64,000 bases of DNA, taken from assembly GCA_963675435.1 (NCBI GenBank), contig OY776216.1:2356001-2420000 (forward strand). Direction: 5' to 3'. Shown in pieces: positions 9,957 to 18,215 of this stretch (position 1 is its first letter; each line of letters opens with the position of its first letter). This stretch comes from Saccharicrinis sp963675435 (GTDB taxonomy: Bacteria > Bacteroidota > Bacteroidia > Bacteroidales > Marinilabiliaceae). Below the pieces are notes generated by a model, which saw only the letters and a program-made list of their open reading frames with translations, had not been told where the DNA came from and made no database searches. Position numbers and translations under genes: made by a program.

Positions 9957-10859
9957 ATGAAAAATATAATATTATTTTCTTTTTCACTTGCAATGTTATT
10001 CGCAAGTTGCAATAAAGAGGATTCACCGATGGATACGGATCTATTTCCACAGAAAGTTTATATTGGTGGGGTGAAAGATCAAATTATTGATCGTGATATC
10101 GACCTCGGTAAATCAACTGATACTATTGCAGTTTCGGTTTGTGTAAGTGGCTCGCGTACTTTGACTAAAGATGTTACTGTTACCCTTGTTGAAAATAAGG
10201 ATGAAGTCGCTTTGTATAACGAGCGCAATGTGTCGGGAGAGGAGGTGCAATACCAAATTCTTGATGAGGCTATTTATAGCTATCCATTAGAAGAACTGAC
10301 AATAAAAGCAGGTCAGGTGTATAACACATATCCTATTTATATCAATCCGACTACACTAGAGTGTGATTCGTTGTATATGTTGCCTTTACGATTGAATACA
10401 ATATCTGCCTATGAATTAAGTGAAAATGATACTACAGTATTGGTTCGGTTGCATCTTAAAAACCAGTACTCAGGTCTCTACTATGTGGATGGAACATTGA
10501 AAAATATCACTAACTTAAATGATTCAGTGATTTATAAAATGTCAAGGAATTTAGTAGCTACCGATGATGGAAATACAGTGAGGATGTATCATTTTAATAA
10601 TGAAAACAAAGATTATAAGCCTACACATACTTTTAAAATTACTGTCAATAGCGATAATACTTTGAGTTATTCAACATGGAATCAGTTTGTAATATATGAT
10701 GGTGGCGGTACATATTATCCTGAAATTGAAGTTTACGAATTCTGGTACGAGTACGACAATAACGGTACTCGTTGGAAAGCACAGGGTTTTATGTCTAAAG
10801 AACGTAAAACTACTGCTGAACAAGAAATATTAGACGATTGGTTGGAAGAACATAAATAA
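9957..10859 (+). CDS. DUF1735/BT_3987-type lipoprotein with DUF4361-like C-terminus
   Basis: The 300-residue protein has a signal peptide with lipobox LFASC at Cys19. The N-terminal domain matches the DUF1735 pattern common in Sus loci, including NKDEVALYNERN and the block with IKAGQVYNTYPIYIN and PLRLNTISAYELSENDT. The second half (GLYYVDGTL to EVYEFWYEYDN) resembles DUF4361. Such proteins are probably surface glycan-binding accessories and are sometimes fused to GH18 domains; no hydrolase domain is present here. It is the last gene before a strong terminator, so this locus has no catalytic enzyme in the window. Confidence 0.75.
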   Translation: MKNIILFSFSLAMLFASCNKEDSPMDTDLFPQKVYIGGVKDQIIDRDIDLGKSTDTIAVSVCVSGSRTLTKDVTVTLVENKDEVALYNERNVSGEEVQYQILDEAIYSYPLEELTIKAGQVYNTYPIYINPTTLECDSLYMLPLRLNTISAYELSENDTTVLVRLHLKNQYSGLYYVDGTLKNITNLNDSVIYKMSRNLVATDDGNTVRMYHFNNENKDYKPTHTFKITVNSDNTLSYSTWNQFVIYDGGGTYYPEIEVYEFWYEYDNNGTRWKAQGFMSKERKTTAEQEILDDWLEEHK

Positions 10860-10874
10860 TAAGCGTTAAAATAT

Positions 10875-10910
10875 GATGGCAGGATACATACTGTTCTGCC
10901 ATCTTTTTTA
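10875..10910 (+). terminator. Intrinsic terminator of the Sus-like operon
   Basis: An 8-bp stem GATGGCAG (10875-10882) and CTGCCATC (10896-10903) with a 13-base loop is followed by a run of six T. It sits 15 bases after the stop of the last lipoprotein gene and closes the operon. Confidence 0.88.
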
Positions 10911-11018
10911 GGTCTCAATAGTTGTTAAAACTATGCACTTTAGTGCATCTTGGATATTCTTGATCATGTAGACCCCCTTTCCAGAAGTCGGTTAATGCGA
11001 TGTTTTCAGCATGACATT

Positions 11019-11140
11019 CCGGCGGATGCTGACCCCTTTACGTAATGATTGAGGAAAAGTCTGCTTCGAAGGAAGAAAAAACGGAGCATATTGACTCCCT
11101 CAGCAACAATTGCTTAGAAAAAATCGGAGCATGCTGACCT
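11019..11140. repeat. Three degenerate repeats, probable end of a lost IS21-like element
   Basis: Three copies of a motif close to CGGAGCATGCTGACC occur on the plus strand at about 11020-11036, 11082-11097 and 11125-11139. A fourth, weaker match lies near 10970 in the opposite orientation (GGGGGTCTACATG read from the other strand). Multiple subterminal repeats with this kind of spacing are characteristic of IS21-family ends. No IstA or IstB gene adjoins them, so this would be a solo end left after deletion or later insertions. The assignment is by pattern only. Confidence 0.4.
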
Positions 11141-11142
11141 TG

Positions 11143-11269
11143 TTGATTCCCTTTTACCATTAGTAAATAGTTGGCCTTTCGCGATAAAATATCTTTTGCA
11201 ATTTGCTTTTGGCAGCCCATTGCATCAATCGTTACAATACAACCTTTAATCTCTAAAAGCTTTAGTAAT
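11143..11269 (-). pseudogene. Remnant of an ISAs1-family transposase
   Basis: Read on the minus strand, this stretch encodes LLKLLEIKGCIVTIDAMGCQ followed by KQIAKDILSRKANYLLMVKGNQ. That is the conserved core of ISAs1 (H-repeat-associated) transposases, including the catalytic Asp of VTIDAMGCQ. Only about 42 residues survive. The upstream part is replaced by the IS66 end at about 11270 and the downstream part runs into the IS21-like repeats. It is a non-functional relic. Confidence 0.75.
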
Positions 11270-11327
11270 GTAAGCATACTGTTATTTACACATTGCATAT
11301 TACCAGGGATTTTGAGAGCTTTCCAAC

Positions 11328-11651
11328 ATGAAAACAAGAGTAATAGAAGGTCATGCAGAAATACGAAGAATCGTAGATCTGTGGCATAAAAGTAAGAGTC
11401 AAATAAGACAATCTGATTTTTGTAAGAAAGAAGGAATTTCTGTGGGTTCACTTAAATATTGGATAACAAAGTTTAATAAAGAGCAGGCCTCAAAACAATC
11501 AGATCCATGCCCTACCGGATTTATCCCTGTCAAAGTTGAAAATACAGCAGAACAAACCTATCAAGAAATTGAATTTCCCAATGGAGTAATATTTCGTTAT
11601 AGCCAAGGATTTTCAATAGAAACAATTAAAGAACTCATAAAATTGTATTGA
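11328..11651 (+). CDS. tnpA: IS66 accessory protein TnpA
   Basis: This 107-residue protein has the small helix-turn-helix-like N-terminal region typical of IS66 TnpA (QSDFCKKEGISVGSLKYWITKFNK). It also has a short C-terminal EIEFPNGVIFRYSQGFS block. It is needed with TnpB for transposition in some IS66 elements. The stop lies one base before the tnpB start region, consistent with coupling. Confidence 0.85.
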   Translation: MKTRVIEGHAEIRRIVDLWHKSKSQIRQSDFCKKEGISVGSLKYWITKFNKEQASKQSDPCPTGFIPVKVENTAEQTYQEIEFPNGVIFRYSQGFSIETIKELIKLY

Positions 11652-11652
11652 T

Positions 11653-12015
11653 ATGTTTACATTGTCATCCGATCTAAAATTTCAATTATACGGACAAGCT
11701 ACGGATATGCGAAAAAGTTTCGATGGGCTATGTGGCCTTGTTAAAAATAATCTTGGGGAATCACCATTGAATGGCGATGTCTATGTTTTTATCAATAAAA
11801 ATAGAAACAAAATAAAACTTTTACATTGGAAAGGAAGTGGATTTGTTTTGTATTATAAAAGGCTTGAAAAAGGCACTTTTGAATATCCCAGATATGATAT
11901 AAATGAAGGGAGTTATGTTTTAAGTTATGCTCAAATAGTTATGTTGATAGATGGTATTTGTATCACAAACCTTAGACGAAAAAAAAGGTTTTCACTAGAA
12001 GATAAAATGCATTAA
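11653..12015 (+). CDS. tnpB: IS66 accessory protein TnpB (IS66 Orf2)
   Basis: The 120-residue protein has the diagnostic IS66 Orf2 sequence. This includes ATDMRKSFDGLCGLV, then GDVYVFINKNRNKIKLLHWKG and GFVLYYKRLEKGTF. Its exact biochemical role is unknown, but it is required for transposition of complete IS66 elements. Length is normal and the frame is intact. Confidence 0.92.
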   Translation: MFTLSSDLKFQLYGQATDMRKSFDGLCGLVKNNLGESPLNGDVYVFINKNRNKIKLLHWKGSGFVLYYKRLEKGTFEYPRYDINEGSYVLSYAQIVMLIDGICITNLRRKKRFSLEDKMH

Positions 12016-12053
12016 ATCCATTGATATCACAAGGGTTTTGATTATTTTTAAGC

Positions 12054-13535
12054 GTGGAAATCAAAACAAAAGACATACATGAAGAAGTCGTTTCTAAGGC
12101 AGAATATGAAAAGCTATTGGCTGAACATAATTACTTAAAGCATCAGTTAAAAGAGCTTCAAAGACTAATTTTTGGCAGTAAAAGTGAACGTTTTGTACCC
12201 ACATCACAAGAAGCTTCTCAATTAGATTTATTTGGTGAAAAAACAGAGGAAGCAGAAACAGAAGTTGAACAGATTAATTACACCAGAAAAAAGCCAGAGA
12301 AAGAAAAGAAGACTCCCATTCGCATAAAAATATCAGATCATTTTCCACGAGTAGAAGAAATAATTGAACCAGAGTTGATTGAGCCAGGTTCAAGAAAAAT
12401 TGGTGAAGAGATAACTGAAATATTAGAATATAATCCTGCTCAAATATTTGTTAGGAAAATTATTCGTCCAAAATATGCAAAACCAAACAATCAAGGCGTT
12501 GTTATTGCTGAATTGCCATCCTTGCCAATACCTAAAGGAAATGCTGGAGCAAGTTTATTAGCTTATATATTGGTTGCAAAATATGTTGATCATCTTCCTT
12601 TTTATCGTCAAATACAGATCTTCAAACGTAGTAAGCTGTATTTAACCAATTCCACAATGAATGGATGGTTTAACAAAGCAACTGATCTATTGAATCCTTT
12701 GTATCACTTAATGGAAAAAGAAGTCTTAAATTGTGATTATTTACAAGCTGATGAATCTCCAATTGGAGTTCAGGATTCACAAAAGAAAGGCGCTTTATTT
12801 TCCGGATACCAATGGGTTTATCGATCACCCGAGCAAGGATTAGTTCTTTTTAAATATCATCCGGGTAGAAATAAAGATGCACCAGAAGAGACGCTGAAAA
12901 ATTTTAACGGATCATTGCAAACTGATGGTTATATTGCGTATCAAAGCATGGAAACCAAAGGACATATTGTGCTTTTAGCTTGCATGGCACATGCCCGGCG
13001 TTATTTTGATAAAGCTTTGAACTACGACAAAGATATGGCAGAGTATATGCTTAAAAAGATGCAGAAGCTTTATAAAATAGAAAGAACAGCAAAAGAGCGT
13101 TTGATAAATCATAACACCTTACAAAGGTACAGAAACATATATGCAAGACCTATCCTAATTGAAATAGAACAATGGCTAAAAAGCAACATTAATAAAGTGG
13201 TACCCCAGAGTCCAATTGGAAAAGCAATTACCTATACATACAATCTCTGGCCTAGATTAAAAGCCTACATTGATAATGGTAAATATGAAATCGATAATAA
13301 TAAGATTGAAAATGCTATACGTCCATTAGCTTTAGGTCGGAAAAACTATTTGTTTGCAGGTTCACATAGTGCAGCACAAAAAGCTGCCATGATGTATTCT
13401 TTTTTTGCTACATGTAAAATTAATGATGTAAATCCGTTAGAATGGTTAACCTTTGTACTTGAAAGAATACAAGATTATAAAACATCTCAATTAAAAGAAC
13501 TTCTACCTCAAAATTGGAAAACCATTAAGAACTAA
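12054..13535 (+). CDS. tnpC: IS66 transposase TnpC
   Basis: The 493-residue DDE transposase starts with a leucine-zipper-like N-terminus (about 15-45) followed by the LIFGSKSERF motif. The catalytic domain begins near LQADESPIGVQ (first Asp). It continues through LQTDGYIAYQ (second Asp) and ends with the IENAIRPLALGRKNYLFAGS block containing the final Glu. A C-terminal IS66 domain with NDVNPLEWLTFVL completes it. The start here is GTG at 12054. The gene appears intact, so the element may be active. Confidence 0.93.
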   Translation: MEIKTKDIHEEVVSKAEYEKLLAEHNYLKHQLKELQRLIFGSKSERFVPTSQEASQLDLFGEKTEEAETEVEQINYTRKKPEKEKKTPIRIKISDHFPRVEEIIEPELIEPGSRKIGEEITEILEYNPAQIFVRKIIRPKYAKPNNQGVVIAELPSLPIPKGNAGASLLAYILVAKYVDHLPFYRQIQIFKRSKLYLTNSTMNGWFNKATDLLNPLYHLMEKEVLNCDYLQADESPIGVQDSQKKGALFSGYQWVYRSPEQGLVLFKYHPGRNKDAPEETLKNFNGSLQTDGYIAYQSMETKGHIVLLACMAHARRYFDKALNYDKDMAEYMLKKMQKLYKIERTAKERLINHNTLQRYRNIYARPILIEIEQWLKSNINKVVPQSPIGKAITYTYNLWPRLKAYIDNGKYEIDNNKIENAIRPLALGRKNYLFAGSHSAAQKAAMMYSFFATCKINDVNPLEWLTFVLERIQDYKTSQLKELLPQNWKTIKN

Positions 13536-13571
13536 TCACAGTATTTTCAATTTTCCAATAGTGTACTTTAC

Positions 13572-13645
13572 AACACGGATACGTACGTACGGTGGTGTGA
13601 GAGGTGCACTGGTAGTCATTTGATCATCAGCCATCTACTCAATTG
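13572..13645 (+). ncRNA. 3' fragment of a group II intron (domains V-VI)
   Basis: The sequence ACGTACGTACGGTGGTGTGA followed by GAGG matches the 3' strand of group II intron domain V as seen downstream of many bacterial intron-encoded proteins. It is followed by a long imperfect hairpin bounded by GTGCAC (13604 region) and GTGCAC (13644 region), as expected for domain VI. The 5' side is cut by the IS66 right end, so only a fragment remains. The match is by recalled family pattern and was not computed. Confidence 0.5.
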
Positions 13646-13655
13646 TGCACAGTAG

Positions 13656-14102
13656 TTATTGATTTCTAATATAATTAATCTTATCCTTGTCTTTAGATAT
13701 TTGAATAATATCCCAAGTCTGAACATACCCATTTGTCAACACTTTGCAATATTGTAAATTCCAAAAGTTTGTCTCCTCATAAATCCCATATATCACTGTA
13801 TCAGAATTTCTCGAAATATACTGTTGTGGTCTTATGTCAAACATTTCATAAGGTTCTTTTTTAATCAGGTATTTTGATGTTTTAAAATCTTCAATTATTC
13901 TGTTTTTATCAGAATGCGATATACTCAATTCAAACTGCAAAGTATAATCCATAATTCCAGAAATTTCTTTACTTTCAAGTTTATAGTCATCGCATAAAGT
14001 TATATTGTGTTCAGATAACTGTTTAATTGCATCAGATTTTGTAAAAAACAAATCTTCTAATAAAAAGGTTATTGGTATAAATAAAATTGCGCCAATTATC
14101 AA
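13656..14102 (-). CDS. Small membrane-anchored protein of unknown function
   Basis: About 148 residues. An N-terminal hydrophobic segment (IIGAILFIPITFLLEDLFF) should anchor it in the inner membrane. The remaining part is a soluble alpha/beta domain without motifs I recognise. No ATG is available near the beginning; the likely start is TTG at 14102 or an ATT slightly upstream that would lengthen the hydrophobic helix (LGIIASI precedes it). It lies between two fragments of a group II intron together with another small membrane protein. Confidence 0.55.
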   Translation of the reverse strand: MIIGAILFIPITFLLEDLFFTKSDAIKQLSEHNITLCDDYKLESKEISGIMDYTLQFELSISHSDKNRIIEDFKTSKYLIKKEPYEMFDIRPQQYISRNSDTVIYGIYEETNFWNLQYCKVLTNGYVQTWDIIQISKDKDKINYIRNQ

Positions 14103-14233
14103 AATCGAAGCTATAATTCCAAGTTTCCTATATCCATGTTAGGAGGTAATTTTAAGAATCCAAACTATTAGTCCAATAGCTATTAAAAACGCAATAAGTA
14201 TGAATAAAATAAAAATCATACTGGTTGATTTAA

Positions 14234-14707
14234 TTATAATCCCAAATTTTTTGACACCTCTGAAATTGGTCTTGAATGTTTAATGAATTTATTTCCGCTT
14301 TCATATTCATTCAAAATTCGTTCTCGCTCAGATTCAATATTTGAAAATTCATTTAAAATCGGTTGGTCAATATAAATCCGAGAATTCTTAAGTTTATTAG
14401 GTGCTTCGGGTATGTATCGAACAAGATATTTCATTCCAATAATTGCTTTATCATAGAAATAACTATTATTGCCAAATGAGACAAGGCCTGTATAAGTTTT
14501 TTCATCAACATTGAAGTCAAATCGTACAGAAAATTGTCTGCCTGAATTATCGCTACCATATGACCTATCAATCACGGTTCCTAATGTTTCAACACCTTTT
14601 TCAAGTATCAAGTCGTTTTGCTCTTGATTAATTTTTCTGAAATAAAATAAAAGAGGTATCGAAATCGCAAAAAGAATCGTGTAAATTATCCAGTTATTAT
14701 TTTTCAT
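14234..14707 (-). CDS. DUF3592-like membrane protein
   Basis: The 157-residue protein has one N-terminal transmembrane helix (about residues 6-23). A small beta-rich domain follows, with the pattern GTVIDRSYGSDNSGRQFSVR and MKYLVRYIPEAPNKLKNSR. This resembles the DUF3592 type of domain (GxV...Y.V.G..Y). The function of this family is unknown. Its stop is about 130 bases from the next gene in the same direction. The assignment to DUF3592 is by resemblance only. Confidence 0.55.
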   Translation of the reverse strand: MKNNNWIIYTILFAISIPLLFYFRKINQEQNDLILEKGVETLGTVIDRSYGSDNSGRQFSVRFDFNVDEKTYTGLVSFGNNSYFYDKAIIGMKYLVRYIPEAPNKLKNSRIYIDQPILNEFSNIESERERILNEYESGNKFIKHSRPISEVSKNLGL

Positions 14708-14752
14708 TTTCTATTTATCAGCTTAGGTTTACTCTGCGTCAATCTTCTTATT

Positions 14753-14785
14753 GTGAGTGCCCTGCATGAGTAGCAGGGCACTCAC
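14753..14785. repeat. Perfect 13-bp inverted repeat
   Basis: GTGAGTGCCCTGC (14753-14765) and its complement (14773-14785) flank a 7-base loop ATGAGTA. No T-run follows on either side. It lies 46 bases upstream of the minus-strand gene ending at 14234 and about 60 bases before the group II intron 5' fragment. It could be a recombination site, a cassette boundary or a leader hairpin. Confidence 0.6.
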
Positions 14786-14834
14786 ACCGGAAGTTCTTGA
14801 AAAAGTTTAAAAATACAAATCATTTCGATTAAAC

Positions 14835-15252
14835 ACTAGGAGTAGGTCATTATTATATCCATAGGGTGCAAGTCCCGAATTGAGGCACGAAATCATGAAT
14901 ACCTAAAAAATAAACAACTTATGAATAATGGGAGGAGGTAACGCTTCGAACCATTAGTAAGCGACAAGCTCGTCAAGGATGACTTTGGGAGTGAAGGATG
15001 TCAAACGGCAAACTCCGGTACTGACGGACAGAATTGTAGCAAAGCGGAAATCACAAATACCATTAAAAGATAAATTCAATTTGTAAACCTGATATGAGGC
15101 TATGAGGTTGGATTAGGTAGCACATCTGGATTCACACAGTAATCAACTAATAAAACAAGCAATGGAGATGCAATACCTGCCACAAGCAATACGAGGGAAA
15201 GATATTCTTAAGGGAGGTGGTAAAACCAGACCACTAGGTATTCCCACTGTTT
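14835..15252 (+). ncRNA. 5' part of a group II intron with the beginning of its reverse-transcriptase frame
   Basis: The stretch contains AGGGTGCAAGTCCCGA and AACGCTTCGAACCATTAGTA. It also contains GGATGTCAAACGGCAAACTC and CGGTACTGACGGACAGAA, a succession typical of domains I-III of bacterial group II introns. It ends in bases encoding ILKGGGKTRPLGIPTV, the first conserved block of a group II reverse transcriptase. The sequence then switches abruptly to the CPBP gene region at about 15253. The intron is truncated after RT block 1 and seems internally shortened. Its 3' end may be represented by the fragment at 13572-13645, but the order along the plus strand is reversed. Confidence 0.65.
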
Positions 15253-15278
15253 TTTTGCAGTTCGTGATTAATTATATT

Positions 15279-16079
15279 CTAAGTTTTAGCTACTGTTATT
15301 TCTTTAATTCCAATATACGATAATCCTATTCCAAAAATAAATAACAACCAATAGACGAAATTGTAATTCAGTCCGTAGATCCATTCATAATAAGATTTTC
15401 CATAAGACACTAATAGCAACCAACTTAAATTGGTCAGAAAGTGTAATATTATCGTATTTAATATGTTATTAGTTTTATTATAAATTAAGCAGGCTATAAT
15501 TCCAAAAATAAATGTAGGTAGTAAGTTTCTATAACTTGGCAAATGAATTAAAGAGAAACAAATACTAGAAACAAGTATTGATACTGTTAGTGAGTGTTTT
15601 TTTAGTACCTCTCCGAATAAAAACTTACGGAAGAAAAGCTCTTCGAATATTGGTGCAATTATTAAAACAGATATTCCACGATATAGCACTGATAAGTTAG
15701 AGCTTTCGGAAAATTCAAATGGTTTTAATTCCGCACCACAGAGATAGTCATAAATTTTACTAAAGTCAAATAATGGTCGATCAAAAAATTCAAGTCCAAT
15801 GGCAATTAAAATCAAATAGAGAAGGAATTCAGGTTTTATACCTTTCATCTTTTCAATTCCTTTATTAAAGTTGAAGACAGTTTTATAAGACAAGTAAAAA
15901 ACTATTAAGTATGCAATTATAGTAGGGATTCGACTTGTTATTCCAAAATAATGAATCAGACTGTCATCACTTAACGAATAAATCACTTTGGGTTCTATGA
16001 ATTCATAAACTCCCAAAGAAATTAGAACTTCTAATCCCATTAGTAATGCTGTAAGTAAAATTGCTTTGAGGATATTCAT
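15279..16079 (-). CDS. CPBP-family intramembrane metalloprotease
   Basis: The 266-residue protein has about eight hydrophobic helices. It contains the three CPBP (CAAX protease/Abi) motifs: EELFFR with Glu146, Glu147 and Arg151, then FSLIH with His179, and NTIILH with His213. These residues bind the catalytic metal within the membrane. The family is linked to CAAX processing, bacteriocin self-immunity and phage abortive infection; which applies here is not evident. It stands alone, between a group II intron fragment and a long imperfect palindrome. Its start codon ATG at 16079 is preceded by that palindrome. Confidence 0.85.
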   Translation of the reverse strand: MNILKAILLTALLMGLEVLISLGVYEFIEPKVIYSLSDDSLIHYFGITSRIPTIIAYLIVFYLSYKTVFNFNKGIEKMKGIKPEFLLYLILIAIGLEFFDRPLFDFSKIYDYLCGAELKPFEFSESSNLSVLYRGISVLIIAPIFEELFFRKFLFGEVLKKHSLTVSILVSSICFSLIHLPSYRNLLPTFIFGIIACLIYNKTNNILNTIILHFLTNLSWLLLVSYGKSYYEWIYGLNYNFVYWLLFIFGIGLSYIGIKEITVAKT

Positions 16080-16102
16080 TTAATTGAAGCTAACGTTGAC
16101 GT

Positions 16103-16208
16103 ATATGCAAAGTAGGCGATTGCGGGCTTCAAACTTATCAAACCGCTACAATTTTGAAGCGGGCTACAACCCTTGAATTTACTACTATCTCGCCTATTTT
16201 GTATATAC
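16103..16208. repeat. Imperfect 106-bp palindrome, possible recombination site
   Basis: GTATATGCAAAGTAGGCGA (16103-16121) is mirrored by a 19-base complement at 16190-16208 with two mismatches. An inner stem GCTTCAAA (16128-16135) pairs with TTTGAAGC (16153-16160). The left flank reads CTAACGTTGACG. A folded single strand with an unpaired middle is reminiscent of integron attC sites and of similar repeats found near small accessory genes in Bacteroidota. It lies between the CPBP gene and the tyrosine recombinase gene. The structure is seen; the recombination role is inferred. Confidence 0.5.
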
Positions 16209-17143
16209 ATTGTACATTACATTCTTTTTATTTCGCAATAGTTCTTAATAGTTCAAATACAGCTTATTAGCATGTTTCCAATTTCGTTATATTACCCAAA
16301 ATTCCTATATTTGACATGTATTTGTATGTTAGAAAGTATATGAGATGAAACATACAAAAAGCCCAGTAAATAAAGGGTTGTACAATATAGTAAAAAAACG
16401 AAAAACAGTTTGTATGGGAGCAAAAGTTAGTACTGCAATAGTTTTATATAAAAGTCAGACGAAGAAGAACGGTAAGCATCCTGCTAAACTCAGGGTTACA
16501 TACAACCGTAAACAAATGTATTATAGCATTGATAATAAAGAGCGTGTTTATGAATTTACGCCAGATGAATTCAATAAAGTAATTGCGCCAAAGCCAAGAG
16601 GTGTTTTCAAAGATATTAAATTGGAGTTCTCTTTAATTGAAGATAAAGCCAATAAGATTATTACCTCAATGGAAACTTTCTCGTTCAGGCAGTTTAAAAC
16701 AAAATTTGGCATTGCTGGAGGCGACCTTACAAATATCCTTTTTTACTTTGAAAGACGTATTAAGGAATTTGGCGATAATGACCAATGGTGTAGTTGGGCG
16801 CAATTCACAACTACCATGAGAACCATAAAAAAATATTTTGGCAGCAATCAAGTTGACTTTAAGGAATTAACAGTACACGAATTAGAAAAGTTTGAGCAAT
16901 GGATGACTGCTCAAGACCTTTCCATGTCATCAATTAAAACTTACATGGCTTCGACTAGAACAATATTCAAGATTGCCCAACGAGAAGGAGCTATCTCTAA
17001 AGATATTTATCCATTTGGCGAAGGTGGTTATAAGCTGCCATCTAGTCAAAATGTAAAAAGAGCTTTGAAGATGCATGAAATTGAAAAGATATATAATACC
17101 AAATATATTTCCATTTGATTGATATAATTATTATCTTTATAGT

Positions 17144-17638
17144 ATGCCAAAACAAGCAGAAATAAATATAAAAGAGGACATTAAATATTTGAGAAACCTT
17201 CGAAAAAAGGAAAATAACCATAGGTTAAAAACTCGTATTCAGAGTCTAATACTCACCAAGGAAGAAAAGTTTAAACGTCGAATAGATTTAGCTAACCACT
17301 TAGGAGTAGGAATTGCCAGTCTGGATAGGTGGACAAGAGTTTACAAAGAGTCAGGACTTGAAGCTATGCTAAGTATCTCAAATGGAGGAGCCAGAAGAAG
17401 TAGCGTTCCCAAAGATGTCCATGACGGCTTGGCAAAAAAAGTATACGATTCAGACAATCCACTTTTGGGTTACTGGGATGCTGTCGTATGGGTCAAAGAA
17501 AACTACGGTATTGAATTAAAATACAATACATTAAGAACATACTTAATCCGTCACTTCAAAACCAAATTGAAAGAACCCCGAAAATCACATTACAAAAAAG
17601 ATGAACAGGCCATACAGGCCTTTAAAAAAACTACCTAA
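17144..17638 (+). CDS. IS630-family transposase, N-terminal frame
   Basis: The 164-residue product carries the helix-turn-helix DNA-binding part of an IS630-type transposase (RIDLANHLGVGIASLDRWTR). A winged-helix linker follows (LLGYWDAVVWVKENYGIELK). It ends in FKKTT just inside the second frame. The two frames overlap at 17601-17638 around a run of seven A, where a +1 (or -2) shift would fuse them into one transposase of about 355 residues. Confidence 0.85.
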   Translation: MPKQAEINIKEDIKYLRNLRKKENNHRLKTRIQSLILTKEEKFKRRIDLANHLGVGIASLDRWTRVYKESGLEAMLSISNGGARRSSVPKDVHDGLAKKVYDSDNPLLGYWDAVVWVKENYGIELKYNTLRTYLIRHFKTKLKEPRKSHYKKDEQAIQAFKKTT

Positions 17639-18215
17639 TCTTTTAACCAACATTAGAATCAGTCTAATTAAAGATAAGTATGATAGTGTGAATTTATACT
17701 TTCAGGATGAAAGTAGATTTGGATTAATGACGCACACAGGCAGGTGTTTAACAGCAAAGGGAGTTAAGCCAATTGTTCGTTATCAACATGCCTTTAAAAA
17801 CACTTACTTATATGGTAGTTTCTCCCCTATAGACGGTGATGCTTTTGTTTATGAAATAGAAGGAACCACAAGCGAAATATTTTACAAATATTTGGTTGAA
17901 TTCTCAAAACATAAACCTAAAGAACTCAAGGTCATCATTATTGACAATGCAGGATTCCACTCTTTACAGCAATATGATATTCCTGAAAATATAAAACTAA
18001 TACGCATACCACCATACAGTCCCGAACTTAATCCATCTGAAAAGATATGGCATTACATAAAACAAAAATTTAAAAACAAAGTGTTTGAAAAACTATCAAA
18101 TGTCAAAAAATGGTTACATGACTTTGTCCAGAATGAATTAAAACCAGAAACAATAATGTCAATCACTCATAATGAATTATACAATGATGCCTTTGTCAAT
18201 CATCTTGTAATTTAA
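17601..18215 (+). CDS. IS630-family transposase, DDE catalytic frame
   Basis: The frame contains the DDE domain: YFQDESRFGL with the first Asp, VIIIDNAGFHS with the second Asp, and PPYSPELNPSEKIWHYIK with the final Glu. The formal ATG at 17601 is probably not the true start. The protein is expected to arise by frameshifting or transcript slippage on the A7 tract from the upstream frame. The stop is 6 bases before the element's right end. Confidence 0.87.
   Translation: MNRPYRPLKKLPNLLTNIRISLIKDKYDSVNLYFQDESRFGLMTHTGRCLTAKGVKPIVRYQHAFKNTYLYGSFSPIDGDAFVYEIEGTTSEIFYKYLVEFSKHKPKELKVIIIDNAGFHSLQQYDIPENIKLIRIPPYSPELNPSEKIWHYIKQKFKNKVFEKLSNVKKWLHDFVQNELKPETIMSITHNELYNDAFVNHLVI

Larger units (their letters stand above)
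11270..13571 (+). mobile_element. IS66-family insertion sequence
   Basis: The element holds the three IS66 genes tnpA, tnpB and tnpC in the usual order. Its ends are tentatively placed where GTAAGCATACTGTT (11270) and, on the other strand, GTAAAGTACACTATT (ending at 13571) form imperfect inverted repeats beginning GTAA, as is usual for IS66. The left end interrupts an ISAs1 transposase remnant and the right end abuts a group II intron fragment. I see no 8-bp target duplication, which suggests rearrangement after insertion or a misplaced end by a few bases. Confidence 0.7.

Noticed and set aside
11038..11451. A 137-residue minus-strand protein covering the ISAs1 remnant
   Set aside because: Only its middle is transposase-like. 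The first part is antisense to IS66 tnpA and the last part is antisense to IS end repeats, so it is not one gene.
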